Below, piece by piece: positions 45,742-53,599 of a stretch of 64,000 nucleotides of DNA. How positions within the stretch are numbered: the first letter of the stretch is position 1; every line of letters begins with the position of its first letter. The notes below the pieces were generated by a model. That model was not told the DNA's origin and did no database searches. It saw only the letters and a program-made list of their open reading frames with translations. The translations under genes were made by a program, and so were the position numbers. The DNA lies in contig NZ_BDDS01000006.1 of the NCBI RefSeq assembly GCF_001653135.1, positions 124,001 through 188,000 on the forward strand, read 5' to 3'. Source of the DNA: Pseudoalteromonas neustonica (GTDB lineage: Bacteria > Pseudomonadota > Gammaproteobacteria > Enterobacterales > Alteromonadaceae).

Positions 45742-46189
45742 TGGGTGATTTTTTCAACAAAAAATGTGTGGCTTTCATTGATAATAAAGAGAGTATATTC
45801 AGTTAGAATAACATACCCTGTTAGCGAGTTTGAAAAACCCCGCACTTAGCTTAAGTAGCAAGTAACTCTTATATTGAGCCTCGTCACAGGGGCTTTATAG
45901 TAAACTTTGCAAGTCAAATCAATACCCACATTTTACATCTGTTATTTTACTAATGTAATTAATTCACTCAGCACTCTTTATTTTAGTGATAACAAATAAG
46001 GTTAATAACATGCTCGCTGTGAAAATCAGCCCTTAAAATCAGTAAATCTTTGTTATCAATTCTAAAAATACGTTAATATTAGAAAAACTCACTCTGGCTG
46101 TTGCCAAAATTAAACCTGTTGTTTACTCATTAATGAGATCAAAACAAAACTAACTCTAAATAATCAGGTTAGAATTTTTAAGGGATACT
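45742..46189. other. Non-coding stretch before the zinc-finger gene
   Basis: 450 bp. The first 110 bp hold the shifted remnant of the AraC N-terminal domain (minus strand). The rest is AT-rich with no frame of useful size; a promoter for the gene at 46190 must be here, but no convincing hexamers were identified. Confidence 0.4.
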
Positions 46190-46744
46190 ATGAATTGTAC
46201 TAGCTGTAATAAGGGCTTACTAAAGCCAAGTTTTATTGAAGGTCAGTTTCGCTCGCACACATGCACGCATTGTAATGGCCACTGGATCTTAATCGAAGAT
46301 TTTGCGGCTTGGAAAGAGCGTAACCCAACCTTTGAATTTGCTGATAACATCTCATTTGAAGCAGAAACATCAGACACAAAAAAAGCCCTAATTTGCCCTG
46401 TGTCGGGTGTGATCATGCGTAAATTTCGTATTTCATCATCAAGCGACCACCGGATAGATTACAGCGCACCTGTTGGCGGTATCTGGTTAGATGCCGGTGA
46501 GTGGGAGTTACTAAAAGAAGAAGGCCTAGCCGGCACATTAAATGCCGTAGTCACGCAGCAATGGCAAAACCAAATTCGCGAGCAAAGTACTAAGCAAAAC
46601 TTTAGTGATATATACGCTGATAAATTTGGCACTGACACTTACGCAAAAGTAAAAGACCTAAGAGAGTGGCTTAATGCACAACCACAAAAAGCAGATTTAA
46701 GAGCCTACCTAATGGCCGAAGATCCATATTCTGCTGAAAAATAA
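46190..46744 (+). CDS. TFIIB-type zinc-ribbon protein
   Basis: 184 residues. A zinc ribbon (CTSC at 3-6, CTHC at 25-28) opens the protein, followed by GHWI, then a second motif-containing half (LICPVSGVIMRKFRI, VGGIWLDAGEWELL) that repeats the layout of the zf-TFIIB family, here with only one cysteine kept. The C-terminal third is helical (WQNQIREQSTKQNFSDIYAD, WLNAQPQKADLRAYL). Family members are small cytosolic proteins of unknown role in bacteria. A ribosome site AAGGGA precedes the start. Confidence 0.8.
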   Translation: MNCTSCNKGLLKPSFIEGQFRSHTCTHCNGHWILIEDFAAWKERNPTFEFADNISFEAETSDTKKALICPVSGVIMRKFRISSSSDHRIDYSAPVGGIWLDAGEWELLKEEGLAGTLNAVVTQQWQNQIREQSTKQNFSDIYADKFGTDTYAKVKDLREWLNAQPQKADLRAYLMAEDPYSAEK

Positions 46745-46767
46745 CCTCCTACATTAAAAAATTTTCT

Positions 46768-46808
46768 ACGGCTAAATTTGATTTATTAGAAAAACTAAAT
46801 TTAGCCGT
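46768..46808. terminator. Stem-loop after the zinc-ribbon gene
   Basis: ACGGCTAAATTT pairs perfectly with AAATTTAGCCGT (12 bp) around a 17-nt AT-rich loop, 24 bp past the stop. There is no T tract, so it could be a processing or 3'-end stabilising structure. Confidence 0.5.
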
Positions 46809-46930
46809 TAGTATCAATATCATTTGTGATCAACTATTACGACTAGGAAAAAGTACAACCTCGCTATTGCCCCACATCTGCAGATTTAGTAAACCTCAAT
46901 TGGGTACTTGAAAAACCCCACAACTTTAGT

Positions 46931-46949
46931 GATAATGATTTTCATTAAC
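46931..46949 (+). promoter_or_regulatory. Fur box
   Basis: GATAATGATTTTCATTAAC matches the 19-bp Fur consensus at 16 or so positions and lies 22 bp before the GTG of the siderophore receptor. Iron-loaded Fur should repress the receptor. Confidence 0.85.
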
Positions 46950-46970
46950 AACCGCAATTAAGGACGAATT

Positions 46971-49250
46971 GTGCACGCTCATAAAACATACCATTTAACT
47001 CGTAAATTTAAACTTTCTACTTGTGCGCTAATGATTTGCGCATCATTCCATTCGATTTCAAAACAAAATACTGATACTAATCAATATATTAATGACTCCG
47101 CTGAAGCCACAGATACTAAACGTGTTCAAGAACTTGAACATATATATGTTACTGGCACTAGTATTAACGATTACTCAGAATCAGCTAATAAAGCCGCCTT
47201 AAAAATGATTCTTTCACAGCGAGAAACGCCACAAGCCGTTACAGTTATCACTAATCAGATGATGCAAGATTGGCAAACCATCAATATAGACGAAATTTTA
47301 GAGCATGCGACGGGGTTTTATGCGCGACGCTCATCTAGTTTAGATAGACCTCGCTTTTCTGTGCGTGGTGGTAACGTTAACTTGATCCAAGTTGACGGTG
47401 TTCAGCAGTTCCCTGGTGGCCGCAGACCCAACGTAAATGGCGATTCTGCTGCATATGAACGCGTTGAAATTGTACGTGGTGCAAATGGCTTGTTAACCGG
47501 AGCGGGTGATCCTACTGCGACTGTTAACCTTGTTCGTAAGCGAGCCACTAATACAGACTTTCAAGCAAGTGTTGGTCTTTCAGCTGGCAGCTGGGATAAT
47601 TACCGTGGTGAGATTGATATTTCAGGTTCATTAGTCGAGGACGGTACTATTCGTGCTCGGTTTGTGGCTGCACATTATGATAAAAACTCTTACATTGAAC
47701 GCTATGGGCAACAAAAAACCTCAATTTACACTACTTTAGAAGCCGATCTAACAGATTACACCCTACTTCGCTTAGGCGTAGAATATACTGATACCGCATC
47801 AAAAGGAGCTATAAACTCACACTCCCAACCCTACCTTTTCGCTGATGGCAGCCGCTATAATGGTAAACGTTCAGATACAGGCATGACCGCAAAATGGAGT
47901 GGCTGGCCGCTTGAAGAGCACACCTATTTTATTGGCCTTGATCACGCTTTTGAGAATGATTGGCAATTAAATGCTATTGCGACTTACAACACCATAGAGA
48001 TGCAAGGCGGCAAACTATTTTTCGTTTACCCTGAAGGTTATATAAATCCAGATGGTAGTAGTGACTTAGGCTTTGGTTACAGCGCAGTGATAAGTAGCTC
48101 TGAAGATAAACAAACAACATTTGATGTTTCATTACAAGGCCCCGTAGAGTTATTTAATCGCACACACGAAATGATTTTTAGCTATAACCAATTTAGCCGC
48201 GACCGGACCTCTTTTGGCAAGCAGGCTGATCAAACCTCAATTTCCCTTGAAGGGCTCAATTTTCATGATTGGACTGGCGATGTACCGCATTACCCTTTTA
48301 AAGATTTAGCCAAACAAAGTGTTAATATCACCAAATCCAACGGTGGTTTTGCTGCCATACGTATAAATCCTCATGACCGTGTGAAAGTGATTTTGGGTGC
48401 GCGAATAAGTAACTGGGATTATCGCAATGATCGTTTTAACCCCTCAACTGGCGAGTTCCAAGGTATACGCTATCAAGAGAATGTAACGGATGAACTAACG
48501 CCCTATGCAGGGTTAATTATTGATATAAGCCAGCAGTACAGCATATACACTAGTTACACCGAAGCGTTTAGACCACAGGCCTACTTTGACGCTAATGACA
48601 AAATGCTTGACCCTAGCACTGGAGAAAGTTATGAAATTGGTATTAAAGGAGAGTTACTCAAAGATACCCTTAACGTTAGCGCAGCCATTTATGAAAATAT
48701 CGAGAATGGTCTGGCAGAGCTTGATCCTAATTATTCCGAGAAATATCTTACTCCAAATGGAAATCGCCCTTATATACAAAGGGGAGAAGGTGATACGACC
48801 AAAGGGTTTGAAGTAGAATTTAGCGGCTCACTAAGCCAATATTGGAATTTAAGTGCAGGTTACTCCCAACATAAAACTAAATCCAAAGAAGGTAAACAGC
48901 TTAAAACAGATGAGCCAAATAAATTACTAAATATTTATACCACATATGACTTTGATCATTACCTAACTGGATTTACTGCTGGTTTTGGGGTTAATTGGCA
49001 AAATAGTTTTTATGCCACGCCACAAAGGCCATTAGCTAATGGCCAAAGTGAAGCATATAAAATTGAACAATCACCAGTGACACTTCTCAACTTTATGGCA
49101 CGTTATGAGATTAATGATAAAACCAGTGTTTCCCTAAATATTAATAATTTATTAGACGAACACTATTTTAATAGTATTTCATCTTGGGATGGTTATGTTT
49201 TACACGGTGAGCCCGTGAGTTGGCAACTGAGCTTACGTCACGCTTGGTAA
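46971..49250 (+). CDS. TonB-dependent siderophore receptor (FpvA/FhuE-like)
   Basis: 759 residues. After the signal sequence (STCALMICASFHSISK) come a TonB-box-like region (HIYVTGTSINDYSESANKAA), a plug domain (about 70-190: SQRETPQAVTVITNQMMQDW, RFSVRGGNVNLIQVDGVQQF, VEIVRGANGLLTGAGDPTATVNLVRKR) and a barrel closing SWQLSLRHAW. The GANGLLTGAGDPTATVN plug end is typical of FhuE/FpvA-type ferric-siderophore receptors of hydroxamates or pyoverdine-like ligands. Start GTG at 46971 with AAGGA 6 nt upstream. The Fur box in front supports an iron role. No anti-sigma signalling domain is present at the N-terminus. Confidence 0.92.
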   Translation: MHAHKTYHLTRKFKLSTCALMICASFHSISKQNTDTNQYINDSAEATDTKRVQELEHIYVTGTSINDYSESANKAALKMILSQRETPQAVTVITNQMMQDWQTINIDEILEHATGFYARRSSSLDRPRFSVRGGNVNLIQVDGVQQFPGGRRPNVNGDSAAYERVEIVRGANGLLTGAGDPTATVNLVRKRATNTDFQASVGLSAGSWDNYRGEIDISGSLVEDGTIRARFVAAHYDKNSYIERYGQQKTSIYTTLEADLTDYTLLRLGVEYTDTASKGAINSHSQPYLFADGSRYNGKRSDTGMTAKWSGWPLEEHTYFIGLDHAFENDWQLNAIATYNTIEMQGGKLFFVYPEGYINPDGSSDLGFGYSAVISSSEDKQTTFDVSLQGPVELFNRTHEMIFSYNQFSRDRTSFGKQADQTSISLEGLNFHDWTGDVPHYPFKDLAKQSVNITKSNGGFAAIRINPHDRVKVILGARISNWDYRNDRFNPSTGEFQGIRYQENVTDELTPYAGLIIDISQQYSIYTSYTEAFRPQAYFDANDKMLDPSTGESYEIGIKGELLKDTLNVSAAIYENIENGLAELDPNYSEKYLTPNGNRPYIQRGEGDTTKGFEVEFSGSLSQYWNLSAGYSQHKTKSKEGKQLKTDEPNKLLNIYTTYDFDHYLTGFTAGFGVNWQNSFYATPQRPLANGQSEAYKIEQSPVTLLNFMARYEINDKTSVSLNINNLLDEHYFNSISSWDGYVLHGEPVSWQLSLRHAW

Positions 49251-49290
49251 CATAATTCTAAAACGCCAATGCCCTATTCAATATAACTTG

Positions 49291-49313
49291 ATGCGCCTAA
49301 AGGAGGCGCATTT
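49291..49313 (+). terminator. Hairpin after the siderophore receptor gene
   Basis: ATGCGCCT pairs with AGGCGCAT (8 bp) around a 5-nt loop, then TT; 41 bp past the stop. Terminator function likely, though the T tract is short. Confidence 0.6.
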
Positions 49314-49414
49314 AGCTGTATATTTATCATCACCAATAAAACACAAAACACCAAAATTACATAGCCTGAAAAAGCCAAGGTCACAGAAGGAGTACTCTCT
49401 TAGTTTTTTAATGC

Positions 49415-49912
49415 CTATTCAATGCGTTTGAATGTTGAACGCAAGTAACCGTCCTGATCCCCCAAACCGAGTTCAATTAATGGATAAAGTCCTTCTTGGA
49501 TCATAGTATTATCAATAATAGTGATCTTGAAAGGAATAGATACTCCCTCATAGTTTGGAAAGCTAGAATATTCAATATACTCAATTAATGTATCATTTTC
49601 GTAGGTATAGCGGCCCAACGAACCACCATAATTGTCAAATGCTACAACTTTTTGATCTGCCGTTAGTTGATATGAATTAAACCTTGGTCGATTTGTGCCA
49701 ATACTTGAAAACGCAAAATGACTGTCTGTAAATATTTTAATCATTTTACGGTTTTTACCATCAAAGGTAGTGTATTCCTGTTCTCCAATAGCCAATGTTT
49801 CTAATTCTAATTGCCACTCACCTTCTAGCGCATTTGGTTGAGGGTTATCGCCTAATGTTTTACAGCCAGTTAAAAGCGCTACCACTAAGATAAAAATAAA
49901 TAAGATTCGCAT
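49415..49912 (-). CDS. Hypothetical lipoprotein, lipocalin-like
   Basis: 165 residues with a lipoprotein signal (IFILVVALLTGC, Cys17). The mature part begins with LEGEWQLELETLAIGEQEYT, the GxW start typical of lipocalin-like domains, and alternates strands for about 130 residues (DSHFAFSSIGTNRPRFNSYQ; SIPFKITIIDNTMIQEGLY). No specific family is recognised. It is the first of a run of minus-strand accessory genes reaching to 54.6 kb, just past an intron remnant. Confidence 0.7.
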   Translation of the reverse strand: MRILFIFILVVALLTGCKTLGDNPQPNALEGEWQLELETLAIGEQEYTTFDGKNRKMIKIFTDSHFAFSSIGTNRPRFNSYQLTADQKVVAFDNYGGSLGRYTYENDTLIEYIEYSSFPNYEGVSIPFKITIIDNTMIQEGLYPLIELGLGDQDGYLRSTFKRIE

Positions 49913-49985
49913 AATCTTACATCCTTATAATTAATTAAGATAAAACCCATCTTAGTTACTTTTCGGGGACAAAACAACAAATGCA

Positions 49986-50034
49986 AAAAAGACAAGTGGG
50001 CCTGTGACTACTCAGCAGGCTCACATAGGATGAG
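49986..50034. other. Two-part stem-loop of unknown role
   Basis: GTGGGCCTG pairs with CAGGCTCAC (one G-U) around TGACTACTCAG, and outside it AAAGACA pairs with TGTCTTC after an asymmetric bulge. It lies between the lipoprotein gene start and the intron remnant; neither a terminator nor an identifiable attC. Confidence 0.35.
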
Positions 50035-50078
50035 TGTCTTCTTAGTGTTTATTTTACTCTAGGTAATCAGTGTTTAGC

Positions 50079-50219
50079 TTCACAAGATTTAGTGCCATTG
50101 AAAGTGTTTGGGTAGATATTTATCACGGGAGATGAACCGTCCATAGCACTTCCTGTTAATAAAAAGCGCATGATGGGTAATGTGGGGGCCGGCGGTTAGA
50201 GACCTCCGGTTACCCGATT
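50079..50219 (+). mobile_element. Group II intron 3' remnant 1
   Basis: The first 60 bp match the end of an intron-encoded reverse transcriptase/maturase (SQDLVPLK, then frameshifted by one base relative to the copy at 52082-52142). Next come GAACCGTCC..GGGTAATGTGGG and GGCGGTTAGAGACCTCCGG..ACCCGATT, which have the arrangement of domains V and VI at the 3' end of bacterial group II introns. 80 percent or so identical to the remnant at 51868-52226. The intron end coincides with the stop codon of the minus-strand gene at 50218. Only the tail is left. Confidence 0.7.
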
Positions 50220-50637
50220 ACGTGATGTCACTAAGCTCAAAGCAAATTTCCAGTTCACCTTGTGTATTCGGAAACCAAACCTCACCTCTTTCTGAGCTAG
50301 CGTTTAAAAAACCCAAAGAATACTTTTTTGCGAGACTAAACATTTTTTCGAAAGCAGGTTCACTTTGCGACCAAGCAAAGCCAACGTATACAACTACCTT
50401 CCCAACACAAATATCAGCTAAGGTATCATCTTCGAGCTCTTTTGCGAAAGGGCCGTTCATTGGGGGAAAATCATTTATGAGCTCCATAAAAAAAAGCCGG
50501 AGTTTATCAGTCGTTACTGAAGGGTCGTCATAGTCATGCTCTTCTGCCCATTCAGACTGGTCATCATACCAATCTGAGAAGATTTCTAATTCTCTAGGTG
50601 CTTGTTCTGCATCAAATACCATTAAATCATAACTCAT
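50218..50637 (-). CDS. Conserved accessory hypothetical protein
   Basis: 139 residues, acidic and soluble, starting MSYDLMVFDAEQAPREL with WYDDQSEW and HDYDDP further on; the rest alternates helices and strands (VGKVVVYVGFAWSQSEPAFE, GEVWFPNTQGELEICFEL). I know this type of protein as a widespread uncharacterised family of accessory regions and gene cassettes but cannot name a domain. Its stop codon is formed at the junction with the group II intron tail, so the original C-terminus may have been altered. The recurrent promoter (50710-50738) lies inside the IS remnant upstream. Confidence 0.65.
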   Translation of the reverse strand: MSYDLMVFDAEQAPRELEIFSDWYDDQSEWAEEHDYDDPSVTTDKLRLFFMELINDFPPMNGPFAKELEDDTLADICVGKVVVYVGFAWSQSEPAFEKMFSLAKKYSLGFLNASSERGEVWFPNTQGELEICFELSDIT

Positions 50638-50660
50638 GGGGCTATCCTTGAAATCACCTA

Positions 50661-50923
50661 ACGAGCCTGTAGAATAACTCGTTTTTAATTTATTTTTATT
50701 GATGGTTCAACCATAGCTGAGATCCTATTTGGGTTCAATCGGTTACTTCGATTTTACGTAAAATATAAAAAGAGGACTTGGTGTTGTTTTAATGGGCTTT
50801 TTTAAGGTATTGCAGATGTTTGAGTGGCTTTTTGAGGTGATAAGGGCTTAGCCCTATTAATGCATCGTGTTTCTCAGCTTTTCTAGGTTATGAACAAGCC
50901 AATACAACTGCCGCACAATGAAG
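50661..50923 (-). mobile_element. IS remnant 1: transposase C-terminus plus 3' end
   Basis: On the minus strand, FIVRQLYWLVHNLEKLRNTM and H, then stop (50857-50859) is the tail of a DDE transposase resembling IS1182/IS5-type ends; about 200 bp of 3' non-coding sequence follow, ending in CGAGTTATTCTACAGGCTCG (about 50661-50680). Remnant 2 at 53823-54075 aligns along its whole length. The rest of the IS is gone. The non-coding part holds the recurrent promoter. Confidence 0.65.
50710..50738 (-). promoter_or_regulatory. Recurrent promoter, copy 3
   Basis: Minus strand: TTGAAC (50733-50738), 17 bp, TATGGT (50710-50715), in the 3' end of IS remnant 1 and reading out towards the gene starting at 50637. 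The predicted leader is about 65 nt. Confidence 0.65.
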
Positions 50924-51066
50924 TGAAGGCAGGCTCGATACAGGCAAGTCGTTTACCATTGTTTTAAAAACGTGTTGCCCTGTTTTTATTGGCGCTTTTC
51001 TAAGTAATAGGATAGGTGTAGCCTTTGTTTTCTTTTATTAACCTCAGGGCGTGTTGTTAGGCGTAT

Positions 51067-51366
51067 TTAGCTCTGTAGAAGAAATCTACGAAGATCTCGC
51101 TCTTGACGCATGACATGTAAAATATAAACTTTGTCGCTATCCACTTTATAGAAAATACGGCAAGGATTAGCATGAACTTCACGGTAATTTAAGTTGCTTA
51201 ATTCAAGTGGCCTTTTACCTGATTCAGGCTGTTCTTCTAGCCTAGATATTTTATCAAATACTTTTTGAGTCAATTTCTTAGCCGCATCAATATTACTTAA
51301 AGAAATATACTCAGCAATATCGTTTAAATCATTAAGAGCTGGAGAGGTCCAAATTATTTCAGCCAT
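51067..51366 (-). CDS. RelE/ParE-family toxin
   Basis: 99 residues of the RelE/ParE superfamily: IIWTSPALNDLNDIAEYIS at the start, LEEQPESGKRPLELSNLNYREV in the middle and the basic end RIFYKVDSDKVYILHVMRQE then RDLRR. RelE-type members cut mRNA in the ribosome and ParE-type members poison gyrase; the sequence leans to the ParE side in its start and does not decide activity. Its start overlaps the antitoxin gene end by 13 bp, the normal toxin-antitoxin arrangement, antitoxin first. Confidence 0.9.
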   Translation of the reverse strand: MAEIIWTSPALNDLNDIAEYISLSNIDAAKKLTQKVFDKISRLEEQPESGKRPLELSNLNYREVHANPCRIFYKVDSDKVYILHVMRQERDLRRFLLQS

Positions 51367-51611
51367 TTGCTCATTTTTTCTTTTGCTTCTTGATTCGAGA
51401 ATGTATTACCGTTTTTGATTGCTTGCTCACCACGTGCAACCCCCTCAAGAATTGCCATTCGTTGTTGCATAAATTCATAATCTTCAACATCAACTAAATA
51501 AGCGGATGGTTGACCATGCTCAGTAATTAACACTGGTTCTTTAGATATATGAAGATCAGCTAAAATTTTGGTAGCTTGGCGCTTAAGTGTCGTAACAAGT
51601 TCAACTTTCAT
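51354..51611 (-). CDS. Phd/YefM-family antitoxin
   Basis: 85 residues. The N-terminal Phd/YefM DNA-binding fold is clear (KVELVTTLKRQATKILADLH, EPVLITEHGQPSAYLVDVED); the C-terminal helix (EGVARGEQAIKNG..AKEKMSKWLK) should wrap the toxin. It neutralises the toxin encoded directly after it and, with it, represses the shared promoter; two GTATCAC direct repeats lie 29-46 bp upstream of the start. Confidence 0.92.
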   Translation of the reverse strand: MKVELVTTLKRQATKILADLHISKEPVLITEHGQPSAYLVDVEDYEFMQQRMAILEGVARGEQAIKNGNTFSNQEAKEKMSKWLK

Positions 51612-51639
51612 AATAAATTCTATTTAGAACTCAAATAAT

Positions 51640-51657
51640 GTATCACTATAGTATCAC
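51640..51657 (-). promoter_or_regulatory. Putative toxin-antitoxin operator
   Basis: GTATCAC occurs twice as a direct repeat separated by TATA (51640-51646 and 51651-51657). On the minus strand this region also contains TATAGT as a possible -10. Typical position for antitoxin-mediated autoregulation; which half is bound is inference. Confidence 0.5.
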
Positions 51658-51867
51658 AAGGGTTCGGATTTACAATTATACGGCTAACATTTTAGTATTT
51701 AGCGACACGCAGTTTGTGTTGTATAATTGCTTGCTGAACGAAGCCGCTGCGCGGCAGAATTAATACGCACCTTTCGTGATAATATTAAATACTTGCTAGA
51801 TGCCATCTATTTTGGCGGTCTATCTAGGAGCTTAAAAAAGGACAGCGTAAAAAAGGACAGGAATATA

Positions 51868-52226
51868 TTTTGCCGGATAATAATGTGCTACTGGCGGCAG
51901 TGGCGCTCTTTATCAGGTATAGCACGCACAAAAGTACGCAGTTTAATGAAATTGGGTGTTAGCGAACAACTCGCCATAGCCTGTGGTATCACCAGTACCA
52001 AAAGTAGGCGCTTGGAAGCGAAGGCCCTTGTAGAAGCTCAAAAACAAAAGGAATTAACATTGCATTTGGCAATGATTACTTAGCGTCCCAAGGTTTAGTG
52101 TCATTGAGAGATATTTGGAGCAATATTCATTACGGGAGATGAACCGCCCATTGCACTTCCTGCTAATAAAAAGCGCATGATGGGTGGTGTGGGGGCTGGA
52201 GGTTAGAGACCTCCGGCTACCCGATT
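51868..52226 (+). mobile_element. Group II intron 3' remnant 2 with maturase C-terminus
   Basis: IIMCYWRQWRSLSGIARTKV and RSLMKLGVSEQLAIACGITS are the maturase/X-domain end of a group II intron-encoded protein; after a frameshift the match continues as KTKGINIAFGNDYLASQGL and VSLRDIWSNIHYGR, ending in TGA at 52140-52142. This is followed by GAACCGCCC..GGGTGGTGTGGG and GGCTGGAGGTTAGAGACCTCC..ACCCGATT, the domain V/VI layout. Only the last ~360 bp remain. The minus-strand gene ending at 52231 stops 5 bp from the intron boundary. A 118-codon frame from 51727 that includes part of it is not a gene. Confidence 0.78.
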
Positions 52227-52230
52227 AGCT

Positions 52231-53289
52231 TTACTGATTGACAAAACGTGAAGAATATCTGGTGAATACCCAACCATGCATTTCAGTCCCATTTTCATAT
52301 TTATACGATATTTCAATCCAGTTTTTATTTTTGGAATGTACAGTGACAACTTGCCCAAAAATCATTTCGTCGAGTATTTCAGAGTTTGTTGACGCATCGG
52401 CTCTTAAGCGAACATTATTTCCAGTTATAAAACGAAGACCTGATGTATCAATACCTTCAATTTTTCGCGGTAGTACAGAAATATCTTTGACCTTTTCTCT
52501 ATCTGCTCGGTCACTCTCCAATAAGTAACTTTCTACTGTTGGTGTTATTAAGTTTGCAGAAATACTATTAATTTGTGGCAAAAAGACATGTAAAAAGAAT
52601 GTAGCTAGAACAAGCTGAATAAAAGGAGGTAAATTATTGAAAATCTCAAAAAAGCTTTTTGAATCTTCTGAATCAGTAAGCATTTCGGTAGCAGATTGAA
52701 ATTCACTTTCGAGTGTTTCTTCATCCAGCATCGACGTATTAATTGAGCTTGATTCTTGAATAGAATGTGTAACTTGATTAAGGAATGTTGAATTAATTTC
52801 TCGTAATACTTTTGAATTTTGCAATTGACTTAAAGAAGAATAGATAGAGGATGAATTAGCCATTGCTGCCATAGCTCGATCAGTAATCCCCTGCTGAGAT
52901 TCAAATGACCTCATTGCTTTTTCTATTGCTGATGTGGCATGTGAAAACCCTAAAGCTTTTTCCATTATAGGGTTCTGTGATTCGAAGGTTTTCATGGCTT
53001 GTTCTACAGCGGAATTAGTTTTTGAAAAACCTAACAAATTTTTCATCAAAGCCTGTTGTGAATCAAATGATTTAATCGCTTGTTCAATAGCTGATGATCC
53101 TTCAGAAAGGCTTAACACTCTTTCAATTATGGAATTTTGTGATTCAAAAGATTTCATTGCCTGCTCTATAACAGAGATTCCTTTCGTATATCCTAAGGCC
53201 TTTTCCATTAAAGACTGCTGTGAGTTAATCGACCTCATTGCTTTCTCAATAGCTGTAGAGCCATGTATCATTTCTAGAGTACTTTCCAT
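52231..53289 (-). CDS. Repeat-rich membrane protein with C-terminal SH3 domain
   Basis: 352 residues. Residues about 11-145 are five tandem 27-residue repeats of the type (S)AIEQAMKSFESQxxxMEKAL, with GFS and two or three variable residues at the end; the units are clearly homologous in DNA too (81 bp). They are predicted helical. Then a Ser/Asp-rich segment, one membrane span about 214-235 (FIQLVLATFFLHVFLPQI) and a bacterial SH3 domain about 283-350 (GLRFITGNNVRLRADAS, GWVFTRYSSRFV). Orientation unknown. I do not recognise a named family for the repeat part. The stop is 5 bp from an intron remnant. Confidence 0.75.
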   Translation of the reverse strand: MESTLEMIHGSTAIEKAMRSINSQQSLMEKALGYTKGISVIEQAMKSFESQNSIIERVLSLSEGSSAIEQAIKSFDSQQALMKNLLGFSKTNSAVEQAMKTFESQNPIMEKALGFSHATSAIEKAMRSFESQQGITDRAMAAMANSSSIYSSLSQLQNSKVLREINSTFLNQVTHSIQESSSINTSMLDEETLESEFQSATEMLTDSEDSKSFFEIFNNLPPFIQLVLATFFLHVFLPQINSISANLITPTVESYLLESDRADREKVKDISVLPRKIEGIDTSGLRFITGNNVRLRADASTNSEILDEMIFGQVVTVHSKNKNWIEISYKYENGTEMHGWVFTRYSSRFVNQ

Positions 53290-53330
53290 TTAATAGAGTC
53301 CTTGATTAATCACTGAAATTGAGAGTAAAG

Positions 53331-53479
53331 CTAACGAGGCTGTAGAATAACTCTAACAGCCAAATTCAATTAAAAAACGAGCTCCTATAATTAACTCTAA
53401 GCGTTTTTAAAGCACTAGGCAATGCATTTAGGACCCACAAAACCGGCTGTTTTTCTTAAAAAAGAGTAATTCTACAGCC
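53331..53479. mobile_element. Small inverted-repeat element with IS-like ends
   Basis: 149 bp bounded by GGCTGTAGAATAACTCT and AGAGTAATTCTACAGCC (17-bp ends, one mismatch). The ends resemble the end of the IS remnants (GAGCCTGTAGAATAACTCG), so it may be a non-autonomous derivative of that IS. No coding content. It lies 42 bp upstream of the repeat/SH3 gene. Confidence 0.6.
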
Positions 53480-53575
53480 ACAACGCTCTAATAATGGGCA
53501 AAAAATTGTTGGCTAAAATGTTGAGGAACGAAAACAGCCAACTGTTATTTGTCCTGATTTGTTTGCCTTGTTATG
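53479..53575 (-). other. attC-like recombination site
   Basis: On the minus strand: CATAAC..GGACAAATAACAGTTGGCT, a 22-nt centre containing TTTTCGTTCC, then AGCCAACAATTTTTTGCCC..GTTGTG. Outer boxes (CATAAC/GTTGTG) and inner boxes (GGACAAA, GTTGGCT and their partners) pair with an unpaired bulge on one side, the design of integron attC sites. GTTATG precedes the adjacent gene (53794), matching CATAAC after it. No integrase is in the window. Confidence 0.4.
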
Positions 53576-53599
53576 TTTCAAATGCACAACACTAAAAAG

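Noticed and set aside
51054..51066. GGGCGTGTTGTTAGGC as a further family B end or attC box.
   Set aside because: Only one end is present, no partner within several hundred bases pairs with it, and the match is short enough to be chance.
51727..52083. A 118-codon plus-strand frame as a gene.
   Set aside because: Its second half is a decayed group II intron maturase end that continues in another frame; it is a remnant, not a gene.
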